Part shown: piece by piece, positions 18,529 through 26,240 of the stretch
How the letters are laid out: every line of letters starts with the position of its first letter
Position numbering within the stretch: position 1 is the first letter of the stretch
Source: Cohnella mopanensis
GTDB taxonomy: Bacteria > Bacillota > Bacilli > Paenibacillales > Paenibacillaceae
Length of the DNA: 64,000 nt
Reading direction: 5' to 3'
Assembly (NCBI RefSeq): GCF_022352055.1
Contig: NZ_JAKRWM010000029.1
Span: 1 to 64,000 of the forward strand
Notes under the pieces: model-generated
Database searches by the model: none
Seen by the model: only the letters and a program-made list of their open reading frames with translations
Told to the model about the DNA's origin: nothing
Made by a program: the position numbers and the translations under genes

Positions 18529-20220
18529 ATGAGCTTTATTCAAGATGTTATCGATTCATTGAAATGGTTGACTGTCTGGGAAATGATTTTATGCGCGTTA
18601 AACCTGTTCGTCTTGCTGGGGTATGCTTTGCCCCTTATCAAAAATAACCGGTGGTTTAATGTTATTCCGAGCGCGGGCGTCATCGTTGCGGCTATAAGCC
18701 TTATCAACGGCGATGCCTCTATACTTGCTCTGCTGATTTATGCCTCAACGGCCATCCTTTTCTTATGCACCGTTAGAACGATCTTTAAACCGGCCGTTAA
18801 GCCGCTGTCCCCGAAATTTCGGACCGTCATGGTTATCGTTTGCGTCCTCGGTTCCTTGCCTACGTTATTGGCTTTAACCATTGCGGGTGAAGTACGATAC
18901 AATCCGGTGAGCGATTTAAGCGAGAAGAGCTATTCCAAAGCTTTCATCTCGATGAACGAAAGATTGTCCGCCGAATATCCTTTCGGAGAATGGAAAAACA
19001 TCGATTGGGAAGCAAAGAGAAATAAATACGAGCCTTTATTCCTCCAGGCGGAGATCAACCAAGATCCGAACCTCTACTATAAAACGTTAAGAGATTACCT
19101 CTTTTCTTTCCGTGACGGTCATATTAAAATCGTGAACGAGCATCTGTACGACGATAATAACGCGTTTAAAAATGAAGCCGGCGGCGGAGTCGGAATTAGC
19201 GCGGTTCGATTGGATAACGGCAAGGTGTTGGTTAGCTTGCTGTTAGCGGGCAGCCCGGCCGACAAGAACGGAATCAAGCTCGGAGCCGAAATCCTTTCGT
19301 GGGATGGGATGGACGTTTGGAAAGCCTTGGACCAAACGTCCTGGAGCGAGAACCCGTCGGCAACCGAAGGAGATCGGATTCAAAATCAAGGTCGATTCTT
19401 GGCAAGAGCTCCGATCGGCAAAGAAATCCAAGTCGAATTTCGGAATCCGGACGATCAAGCCAACAGGACTGCGACGTTTACAGCCTACGACGATCATTAC
19501 GAGACCTTGAAGAAAACGAAGTTAAAGCCAAAGAAAGAAGATCCTCCCGTGGTAGGCCGGATCCTTGAGAAGGAATACGGGTACGTGAAAATCAATTATT
19601 TCCTTCCGGGAACAACGCAATCCGATCCCGCGCAAGCGCTGGAAGATAAATTGAAAGAGTTCCAAGAGAAACGTATAAAGGGAATAATTATCGATCTTCG
19701 GGATAATCCGGGCGGCGACGATGATCTTGCTGCCCGAATGGCAGGGCATTTCGTGAACGAGAAAAAGCTCTTTGAATACGTCAGTTACTACAATCGGAAT
19801 ACGGGACGCTTCGAAATCAACCGTGCCGAAACGAGAACCGTTCATCCTTCTGGGACTTATTTTTCAGGGAAAATCGCCGTCCTCATTAATCATAACACCG
19901 CGAGCTCTGGGGAAGGACTGCCACTGATCTTAAAAGGAATGCCCAATGTCAAGATTATCGGCTTTACGTCTACGAACGGTTCGTTCGGCGTCGTGTCCTC
20001 TCCTATAGAAATGAAAATGCCGGGAGGATATGTCGTGCGGTTCCCGGATGGCAGATCCCTTAATCGGGACAAAACGATACAAGGCGATAGCGATGAACGC
20101 GGACAAGGCGGAGCGGCTCCCGACATTACGGTTCCCATGAACGAGCAAACGTTTAAGATGAAATATATCGAAGGGCAGGACGTTGAACTGAATTATGCGT
20201 TAGCTTCTTTCAATGGCTAA
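18529..20220 (+). CDS. Multi-spanning membrane protein with PDZ and S41 (C-terminal processing) peptidase domains
   Basis: ATG 18529 is used because GGAGGAATAGG is just upstream; a longer in-frame start at 18445 overlaps the kinase gene and has no ribosome site. About four N-terminal helices lie within residues 13-120, followed by an outward-facing region (about 125-335) with a PDZ-like stretch around VSLLLAGSPADKNGIKLG. The S41 protease domain (about 340-545) has IIIDLRDNPGG and the nucleophile Ser near residue 459 in NTASSGEG. Such membrane-embedded S41 proteases differ from the single-helix CtpA type. Linkage to a two-component pair suggests a role in envelope signalling or peptide processing. 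The substrate is unknown. Confidence 0.85.
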   Translation: MSFIQDVIDSLKWLTVWEMILCALNLFVLLGYALPLIKNNRWFNVIPSAGVIVAAISLINGDASILALLIYASTAILFLCTVRTIFKPAVKPLSPKFRTVMVIVCVLGSLPTLLALTIAGEVRYNPVSDLSEKSYSKAFISMNERLSAEYPFGEWKNIDWEAKRNKYEPLFLQAEINQDPNLYYKTLRDYLFSFRDGHIKIVNEHLYDDNNAFKNEAGGGVGISAVRLDNGKVLVSLLLAGSPADKNGIKLGAEILSWDGMDVWKALDQTSWSENPSATEGDRIQNQGRFLARAPIGKEIQVEFRNPDDQANRTATFTAYDDHYETLKKTKLKPKKEDPPVVGRILEKEYGYVKINYFLPGTTQSDPAQALEDKLKEFQEKRIKGIIIDLRDNPGGDDDLAARMAGHFVNEKKLFEYVSYYNRNTGRFEINRAETRTVHPSGTYFSGKIAVLINHNTASSGEGLPLILKGMPNVKIIGFTSTNGSFGVVSSPIEMKMPGGYVVRFPDGRSLNRDKTIQGDSDERGQGGAAPDITVPMNEQTFKMKYIEGQDVELNYALASFNG

Positions 20221-20365
20221 GCTGGGTGCCTGACAAAAGTAGGGGACGCGAACTCCTATTGCAGCTAATTTATGTTGTTCTGCGTCTCTATACCCTTCAG
20301 CAGGCGCTTCTATCAACGGCCGAAAACGCTTCTCTCAAAGCGTACTTCACGAACATAAAAAACGC

Positions 20366-20394
20366 TTGACAGCTATTTTTGAAAGCGTTATCAT
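20366..20394 (+). promoter_or_regulatory. Sigma-A promoter with an embedded cre site
   Basis: TTGACA (20366-20371), a 17-bp spacer and TATCAT (20389-20394) make a near-consensus promoter. TGAAAGCGTTATCA (20380-20393) matches the cre consensus TGWAANCGNTNWCA at all fixed positions and overlaps the -10 box, where CcpA binding would block initiation. It serves the LacI-type gene at 20449. Confidence 0.8.
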
Positions 20395-20410
20395 TGGTTT
20401 CAAGAAATCA

Positions 20411-20424
20411 TGAAAAGGTTTTCA
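20411..20424 (+). promoter_or_regulatory. Putative LacI-family operator 1
   Basis: TGAAAAGGTTTTCA is palindromic except at its centre. It lies about 17 bp after the -10 box, over the expected 5' end of the mRNA and 25 bp before the start codon of the LacI-type gene. It differs by one base from the palindrome at 21477-21490, supporting autorepression. Confidence 0.65.
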
Positions 20425-20448
20425 AATCCAAAAAAGGCCGAGGTATGG

Positions 20449-21459
20449 ATGAAACCTACGATTAAAGATGTCGCTAAGTTGGCCAATGTCTCGATCAGTA
20501 CCGTATCCCGGGTTATGAATGCGCCCGATACAGTAGTGAAAAGCAAAAAAACGCGAGTGTTGGACGCCATCGAGGAACTCAAATACAAGCCTAACGCGCT
20601 AGCCAGAGGGCTGATCTACAAAAAGACCCATACGCTCGGCGTCGTTATTCCCGACATTCGGAACGCCTACTATGCTGATATCATCCGAGGGATGGAGGAT
20701 GCCTCGAAGAAATTGGGCTACAGTCTTATCATCTGCAATACGGATTCAGATCGAAATCGATTGTTCTCCTACTTGAACACCTTTTACGAGAAGCAGGTCG
20801 ACGGAATTCTTTACACCAGCAATCCGATATACCCCGACTATTATAAAGAATTGCAAAGGCTGAATATGCCCGTCGTTCTCGTCTCCACCCACTCGATGGA
20901 GTATGAATTGCCTTCCGTTAAGATCGACGACGAGCAAGCGGCGTATGACGCGATCAAATTCCTTATTGACTCCGGTCACCGCAACATCGGCATGATTAGC
21001 TTCGACCTAAGCGACAGCATTGCCGGAATGACCCGGTATCAAGGTTTCGTCCGGGCAATGAGGGAATATAACTTGGAATTTAGCAAAGACAACATTTGCT
21101 TTATAAACGAATTCGATCACGATCCTTATGCTGCGGCAGAGGAGTTGTTTAAGAAGGCACCAGATGTTACGGCAATATTTACGGCATCCGACATTCTAGC
21201 GATCGGATTGATGAGTTACCTTCACGAGAATAAAATTCGTGTGCCGGAGGACATATCCGTAATAGGCTTCGATAATATTCGAATGTCAAGAACGAGCATT
21301 CCGAAGCTCACCACTATTGCTCAGCCGATGTACGACATCGGTCATAGGGCCGTCGAGAAGCTGCATGCGAGAATTAGCGGCGAAGAGGATGATATATTGC
21401 GAGAAATCGTGCCCCACGAAATCGTGGTACGCGCCTCCACAAGGTTGATCGTTCCATAA
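20449..21459 (+). CDS. LacI-family transcriptional repressor
   Basis: A 336-residue regulator. ATG 20449 is preferred over ATG 20410 because the protein then begins with the canonical MKPTIKDVAKLANVS helix-turn-helix, GAGG sits upstream, and the earlier ATG lies inside the operator. N-terminal DNA-binding domain and hinge helix (about 1-60; PNALARGL), then a periplasmic-binding-fold effector domain (about 60-330). The two matching palindromes around its gene suggest that it represses itself and the AglEFG-like importer that follows. The inducer is probably the imported sugar. Confidence 0.92.
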   Translation: MKPTIKDVAKLANVSISTVSRVMNAPDTVVKSKKTRVLDAIEELKYKPNALARGLIYKKTHTLGVVIPDIRNAYYADIIRGMEDASKKLGYSLIICNTDSDRNRLFSYLNTFYEKQVDGILYTSNPIYPDYYKELQRLNMPVVLVSTHSMEYELPSVKIDDEQAAYDAIKFLIDSGHRNIGMISFDLSDSIAGMTRYQGFVRAMREYNLEFSKDNICFINEFDHDPYAAAEELFKKAPDVTAIFTASDILAIGLMSYLHENKIRVPEDISVIGFDNIRMSRTSIPKLTTIAQPMYDIGHRAVEKLHARISGEEDDILREIVPHEIVVRASTRLIVP

Positions 21460-21476
21460 TTTATTTTAGTTCATTA

Positions 21477-21490
21477 TGAAAAGCTTTTCA
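21477..21490 (+). promoter_or_regulatory. Putative LacI-family operator 2
   Basis: TGAAAAGCTTTTCA is a perfect 14-bp palindrome in the leader between the LacI gene and the binding protein gene, 120 bp before the latter. It matches operator 1 except at one central base. Confidence 0.65.
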
Positions 21491-21609
21491 GAATCGAGCA
21501 TATACATTTCATTGAAGGAGGTGGTGTTAGAAAAAAGTTTTGGAAACGCATACACGAGTCATGCAATCGCGGGCAATCATTAACTAATCTAAAAGAGGGG
21601 CTGAGTTAA

Positions 21610-23010
21610 TTGATTATGAAAAAGAAGTTCGGCTTGACCATTGCTTCGATTATGGCAGTTTCCATGGTTCTCTCCGCTTGCGGCGGCAATAACAACGAAT
21701 CTTCTAGCCCAAGCGCGCCTTCGGAAAGCTCCAAGGCACCTTCGGCTTCCGAAAGCGCTAAGCCTTCCCAGGCGGGAAGCCCGCTTGAAGAAGCATTGGC
21801 AGGTAAGTATAAAGGCACCAAAGTAACGATGTTCGGTCCATTCGTGGACGTAGACCAAGTGAAGTTCGAGGAAGCGATCAAAGCTTTCGAAGAGAAATCC
21901 GGTATCGATATCGCATATGAAGGTACGAAAGAATTCGAAGCTACCGTTAAGGTGCGCGTCGATGGCAACAATGCTCCGGATATCATTGATTTCCCTCAGC
22001 CGGGCCTGCTCGCGAATATCGCCAAGACGGGCAAAGTTATCGACGTCTCGACGTTCATGGACAAGGCGAAGTTGGAATCTAATTACAACAAGAGCTGGCT
22101 GGACATGGCGACAATGGACGGCGCGAATGGCAAAATCATGGCCGGCATATGGGCGCGCAGCAGCGTGAAGAGCCTTGTGTGGTACAACAAGAAGGAATTC
22201 GATGCGGCTGGCTATAAAGTACCGCAAACTTGGGATGAACTGTTGGCGTTAACCGATCAAATCGCCAAGGACGGAGATCCGGCTTGGGCGATCGGCATCG
22301 AATCCGGAGCGGCTACCGGTTGGCCAGCTACCGACTGGGTTGAAGACATTATGCTGCGTACGACTTCCGGAGAGAATTACGACAAGTGGGTAAAAGGAGA
22401 GCTGCCTTTCACCGATCCGATCGTGAAAAACGCGGTCCAAAAAATGTCCGATATCTGGCTGAAAAAGGGCGCGGTATACGGCGGCACGAAATCGATCGTA
22501 ACGACAAGTTTCGGTGACGCGCCGAAAGTGCTGTTCGATAACCCGCCGAAAGCTTGGTTGCACCGCCAAGCAAGCTTTATTACCAGCTTTTTCCCGGAAG
22601 GCTTGAAATCCGGGGAAGATTACGATTGGTTCCCGCTTCCTTCGATCGACCCACAATACGGCACTCCGGCATTGGTAGCCGGCGACATCTACGCCATGTT
22701 CAACGATCGTCCGGAAGTTCGCGCGGTTATGGAATTTTTCACGACCGGCGAATCGATCAAAACGTGGATTCAATCGGGCGGCGTTATCGCTCCGATGAAC
22801 GATGCGGATCCTTCCTGGTATACGAGCGACGTAGAGCGCAAAATGGCTGAGTTCGTGAAAAACGCCTCGACGATCCGCTTCGACGGTTCCGACTTGATGC
22901 CTGGCGAAGTCGGCGCGGGTACGTTCTGGAAAGGCATGACCGACTATGTGAGCGGTACGGTTAGTCTTGATAAGGCCATAGAGGAAATTCAGGCAGGCTG
23001 GAAGAAATAA
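21610..23010 (+). CDS. Alpha-glucoside-type ABC importer solute-binding lipoprotein (importer 2, AglE-like)
   Basis: Lipid-anchored sugar receptor of about 466 residues with lipobox LSAC and a long Ser/Pro/Ala linker (to about residue 60). Motifs such as GNNAPDIIDFPQPGLLA and the pairing with AglF/AglG-like permeases point to the alpha-glucoside (AglE) subfamily. The start is uncertain: TTG 21610 sits 9 bases after GAGGGG, whereas ATG 21616 is at 15 bases. Operator 2 upstream implies control by the LacI protein. Substrate assignment to alpha-glucosides (trehalose, sucrose or maltose class) is by family only. Confidence 0.85.
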   Translation: MIMKKKFGLTIASIMAVSMVLSACGGNNNESSSPSAPSESSKAPSASESAKPSQAGSPLEEALAGKYKGTKVTMFGPFVDVDQVKFEEAIKAFEEKSGIDIAYEGTKEFEATVKVRVDGNNAPDIIDFPQPGLLANIAKTGKVIDVSTFMDKAKLESNYNKSWLDMATMDGANGKIMAGIWARSSVKSLVWYNKKEFDAAGYKVPQTWDELLALTDQIAKDGDPAWAIGIESGAATGWPATDWVEDIMLRTTSGENYDKWVKGELPFTDPIVKNAVQKMSDIWLKKGAVYGGTKSIVTTSFGDAPKVLFDNPPKAWLHRQASFITSFFPEGLKSGEDYDWFPLPSIDPQYGTPALVAGDIYAMFNDRPEVRAVMEFFTTGESIKTWIQSGGVIAPMNDADPSWYTSDVERKMAEFVKNASTIRFDGSDLMPGEVGAGTFWKGMTDYVSGTVSLDKAIEEIQAGWKK

Positions 23011-23027
23011 CAGGCAATAAACGAACG

Positions 23028-23072
23028 GACGGAGGGCATCCACGGGTTTCCGATAGAAGCCCTCCGTCTTTT
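23028..23072 (+). terminator. Attenuating terminator between binding protein and permeases
   Basis: GACGGAGGGC (23028-23037) pairs perfectly with GCCCTCCGTC (23059-23068), followed by TTTTATTT. It lies just ahead of the permease ribosome site, so read-through must supply permease mRNA. Confidence 0.75.
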
Positions 23073-23091
23073 ATTTATGAAAGGAAGATCG

Positions 23092-24180
23092 ATGATGCTA
23101 AACGCTTCCGCTCGTAAACGCGGCGTGCCGTTAATTGCCATGTGGTCCGTTCTTGTACCGCTGCTGAACCTATTCGTGCATTGGCGTATTTTCATCTTCC
23201 TTCGGGACAGCGCGTTACATCCGGTCGTTTATGCGATATTAGCCATCCTGTGGGGAGTCGGTGGAGTATACCTGATTTATTGGTCCTTGAACTGGGTGAT
23301 CGAACAATATTCGAATACGTGGAGACGAAGGATCCAGCCCTTTCTGTTCATCGGTCCGGCAATCGGACTGCTTGGCTGGCTGCTTCTCATCCCTACGATC
23401 CGGACGTTGGTTATGAGCTTTCAAGACGAGAACTCGGATAAGTTTGTCGGACTGGCCAACTATGTCGCGGTATTCACCAACAGGATCTTGTTGACGGCTC
23501 TTCGCAACAATTTGCTGTGGGTCGTGTTCGGCGCCACGGCATGCATCGTTCTTGGGCTTCTGATCGCCGTCTTGGCGGATCGCAGCAGCTTCGAAAGGCT
23601 GGCCAAGGTGATCATCTTCATGCCGATGGCCATCTCCATGGTTGCGGCGGGCGTCATTTGGAAATTCATTTATTACTATCAGCCCGGCGATGATCAGATC
23701 GGGCTTCTGAACGCGATCGTCGTGTCCTTCGGGGGAGAACCCCAAGCCTGGACGACGATGACGCAGCCTTGGAACAACTTGTTTCTGATCGCGATCCTGA
23801 TATGGATGCAGACGGGGTTCGCGATGGTTATTCTCTCGGCCGCGCTCAAAGGGGTCCCGGAAGAAATATTGGAAGCAGCGCGCATGGACGGCGCCGGAGA
23901 ATTCCGCATCTTTTTCCGCATCATCATCCCGTTCATTGCTACGACGCTTCTATCGGTAACGACAACGATAATCGTGTTCACGTTAAAAATATTCGACGTC
24001 GTTATGGTCATGACGGGCGGTCAGTATGATACCGAAGTGGTCGCGACCCAGTTTTACAGGCAATTTTTCATGTTTCAGAACAATGGATACGGTTCGACTC
24101 TTGCCATTGTCCTCCTGATCGCAGTCATTCCCGTGATCGTATTTAATTTACGTCAGATGCGGAGACAGGGGGAAATCTAA
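23092..24180 (+). CDS. Sugar ABC importer permease, AglF-like (importer 2)
   Basis: ATG 23092 with AAAGGAAG upstream is preferred over ATG 23077. The protein (362 residues) carries an extra N-terminal pair of helices (about 12-65) before the standard core that begins RRIQPFLFIGPAIGLL, as in AglF-type permeases. The EAA loop is EAARMDGAGEFRIFF. Its stop is one base from the next start codon, so it is tightly coupled to the partner permease. Confidence 0.9.
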   Translation: MMLNASARKRGVPLIAMWSVLVPLLNLFVHWRIFIFLRDSALHPVVYAILAILWGVGGVYLIYWSLNWVIEQYSNTWRRRIQPFLFIGPAIGLLGWLLLIPTIRTLVMSFQDENSDKFVGLANYVAVFTNRILLTALRNNLLWVVFGATACIVLGLLIAVLADRSSFERLAKVIIFMPMAISMVAAGVIWKFIYYYQPGDDQIGLLNAIVVSFGGEPQAWTTMTQPWNNLFLIAILIWMQTGFAMVILSAALKGVPEEILEAARMDGAGEFRIFFRIIIPFIATTLLSVTTTIIVFTLKIFDVVMVMTGGQYDTEVVATQFYRQFFMFQNNGYGSTLAIVLLIAVIPVIVFNLRQMRRQGEI

Positions 24181-24181
24181 T

Positions 24182-25276
24182 ATGAAACGAAGAACGCGCC
24201 GTATAGGCTCCAAAAGCATCGTTAATATTACGCTGGCGATCATTTGCTTGATTTGGCTCGTTCCGACGGTCGGCTTGCTCGTCTCCTCCTTCAGGCCGGC
24301 TTCCGATATTTTGAAATCCGGATGGTGGACGGTCGTACCTCATAGGGGAAACCTGACAAAAGAGCAAATCCAGCTGCCCAAAGACACGGATCTCCAACAG
24401 CAGATCGAAGTGAAGGGCACCTTGTATACAGACGAGCAGCTTCGCGCAGGGATCAAAGCGCCGGACGGTTCCCGCCTGATTTGGGAAAATCGCCGCGCTC
24501 GCCTGATCAATGTTCAGGAACCCGGTTGGACGATGAGCAAAAACTTTACGTTAGACAACTACGAGGGCGTATTGACCGGCAAAACCTACGAGCTCAAGCA
24601 GCCGGACGGTAGCGTGAAGAAAGAGAAGGGCAGCGATTTGTCCCGAGCTTTCCTTAATACGCTCGTCGTATCGATACCCGCGACCCTCATTCCGATTCTA
24701 ATCGCGACGTTCGCGGCCTACGCTTTTGCTTGGTTGAAGTTCCCTCTGCGCAAAACGTTGTTCGTTATCGTCATCATGCTGCTCGTCGTTCCGTTGCAGG
24801 TGGCATTGATTCCGATATCCAAAGATTATGCCGCGCTCGGCTTGAACGGGGAGTTTCTCGGCATTTGGATCGCGCATGCGGGCTTCGGTCTGCCGCTTGC
24901 TACTTATTTTATGTATTCTTATATTTCCCAGCTCCCGAAAGATTTGTTTGAATCAGCGTTCATGGACGGAGCGACGAACTTTACGATTTTCACCCGACTA
25001 ATCGTTCCGCTGGCCGTTCCTTCGATCGCTTCGATCAGCATCTTTCAATTTTTATGGGTCTGGAACGATTATTTGGTTTCCCTTATCTTCCTGGGCGGAC
25101 AGGAGGACGTACAAGTGCTTTCAATGAAGATAGCCAATTTGGCCGGATCGCGAGGAGACGCCTGGCATTTGCTGACGGCGGCGTCGTTCATCTCGATGCT
25201 CATGCCGTTGGCCGTGTTCTTCGGTTTGCAGCGCTACTTCGTTCGAGGCCTTATGGGCGGTTCGGTCAAAGGGTGA
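24182..25276 (+). CDS. Sugar ABC importer permease, AglG-like (importer 2)
   Basis: A 364-residue permease with one N-terminal helix (about 14-36), then an extracytoplasmic insertion of about 110 residues (LKSGWWTVVPHRG to about residue 150), and the remaining helices with EAA loop ESAFMDGATNFTIF. This large insertion after helix 1 is the signature of AglG-type permeases. The ending RYFVRGLMGGSVKG is family typical. It is the last gene of the operon, followed by two terminators. Confidence 0.9.
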   Translation: MKRRTRRIGSKSIVNITLAIICLIWLVPTVGLLVSSFRPASDILKSGWWTVVPHRGNLTKEQIQLPKDTDLQQQIEVKGTLYTDEQLRAGIKAPDGSRLIWENRRARLINVQEPGWTMSKNFTLDNYEGVLTGKTYELKQPDGSVKKEKGSDLSRAFLNTLVVSIPATLIPILIATFAAYAFAWLKFPLRKTLFVIVIMLLVVPLQVALIPISKDYAALGLNGEFLGIWIAHAGFGLPLATYFMYSYISQLPKDLFESAFMDGATNFTIFTRLIVPLAVPSIASISIFQFLWVWNDYLVSLIFLGGQEDVQVLSMKIANLAGSRGDAWHLLTAASFISMLMPLAVFFGLQRYFVRGLMGGSVKG

Positions 25277-25300
25277 CATCAAACGGGGATGTGGAGAAGG

Positions 25301-25327
25301 AAGAGGGGCAATTTGCCCCTCTTTTTT
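25301..25327 (+). terminator. Strong intrinsic terminator of importer 2 operon
   Basis: AAGAGGGGCA (25301-25310) and TGCCCCTCTT (25314-25323) form a perfect 10-bp stem with a 3-nt loop, followed directly by TTTT. Confidence 0.9.
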
Positions 25328-25370
25328 CGTCTGATTTAAGTAGTTTGCAAAAGAAGAGATGTTTTGTCGA

Positions 25371-25397
25371 AGCAGAGAAGCTTTCTCTGCTTTTTTC
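25371..25397 (+). terminator. Second intrinsic terminator
   Basis: AGCAGAGAA (25371-25379) pairs with TTCTCTGCT (25383-25391), 3-nt loop, followed by TTTTT. It lies 70 bp beyond the first terminator and insulates the next gene. Confidence 0.85.
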
Positions 25398-25482
25398 TAT
25401 CAGATATAAGTAATATATGGTAAAATGTTGTCGGTACTATTGTCGGGGTTTGTTAGACATGGGAATTGAGGAAGGAGAGTTC

Positions 25483-26100
25483 ATGATGAATAAAAAGCTT
25501 ATTTTATCCTCGTTAAGCACTTTTGTTGTTGGCGTATTGGCAGGGGGGGCTCTGTTGTATAATGACGATGTGTATAATGCGGTGAAGGAAACGATCACGG
25601 GAGAGAACGTACAAAACACGGTAGCGGGAATTACGTCAGTGGATTTACAAGGAATGGGGATTGAAGAAGCCCTTGCGGCGGTACAAGCGCAACGATCGCA
25701 GCTACTAGAAGAACAAGTGAAATCGCAAATTGCTGCCGTACAAGCGAGAAATGAACAGCTGGCCCGTATGAATTCTATGCTGTCGGGATTATATCAAGTA
25801 CAAGGCCGATTGGGCGCGAGTGCAGCAGCTAATGCAGTAGTCACTAGCCAAGAACAAAGCAATTTAAGTCAATTGTATTCGGCTGCTGGAATGATGGGAA
25901 CACCGAAGACGAAGGGCGAAGTAGACGCGCAGATTGATTCTGTTAAGAAATTGATTGATTCGCTAGGTAATAGTCAACAAATGGACATGCTAAGGTTACA
26001 GTCGATAACGAACAAACGTAACGAAGCTTTTGATGTCATGACTAATTTCGTTAAAAAGATGCAGGATTCTCGTAGTTCAATTATTGGGAATATGCGCTAA
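25483..26100 (+). CDS. Membrane-anchored coiled-coil protein of unknown function
   Basis: GGAAGGAG precedes ATG 25483 (or 25486). The product of about 205 residues starts with a positively charged end and one helix (about 4-24; LSTFVVGVLAGGALLY). The rest is outward-facing, hydrophilic and rich in Ala, Gln, Ser and Glu, with a predicted coiled coil around EEALAAVQAQRSQLLEEQ and a second helical stretch near the end. No enzymatic motif was recognised and no family is known to me. It is flanked by terminators on both sides and lies directly before the cNMP/PrsW-like protease gene. With one membrane segment it has the shape of an intramembrane-protease substrate; that link is inference only. Confidence 0.75.
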   Translation: MMNKKLILSSLSTFVVGVLAGGALLYNDDVYNAVKETITGENVQNTVAGITSVDLQGMGIEEALAAVQAQRSQLLEEQVKSQIAAVQARNEQLARMNSMLSGLYQVQGRLGASAAANAVVTSQEQSNLSQLYSAAGMMGTPKTKGEVDAQIDSVKKLIDSLGNSQQMDMLRLQSITNKRNEAFDVMTNFVKKMQDSRSSIIGNMR

Positions 26101-26125
26101 TCTAGTTTGAGCGAGTTGAGTGAAT

Positions 26126-26176
26126 AGGATTGCGGGGCTGGTATCGTGTATACCTGATCTGCAATCCTATTTTTTA
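26126..26176 (+). terminator. Intrinsic terminator with nested hairpin
   Basis: AGGATTGC (26126-26133) pairs with GCAATCCT (26161-26168), enclosing GGTAT/ATACC (26140-26154), and is followed by ATTTTTTA. Confidence 0.8.
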
Positions 26177-26240
26177 TGATATACACTCTAACCGCGATAA
26201 TAGTAAAATAGGCGTATAAGAAGGTAGGGAGAGGAAATGA

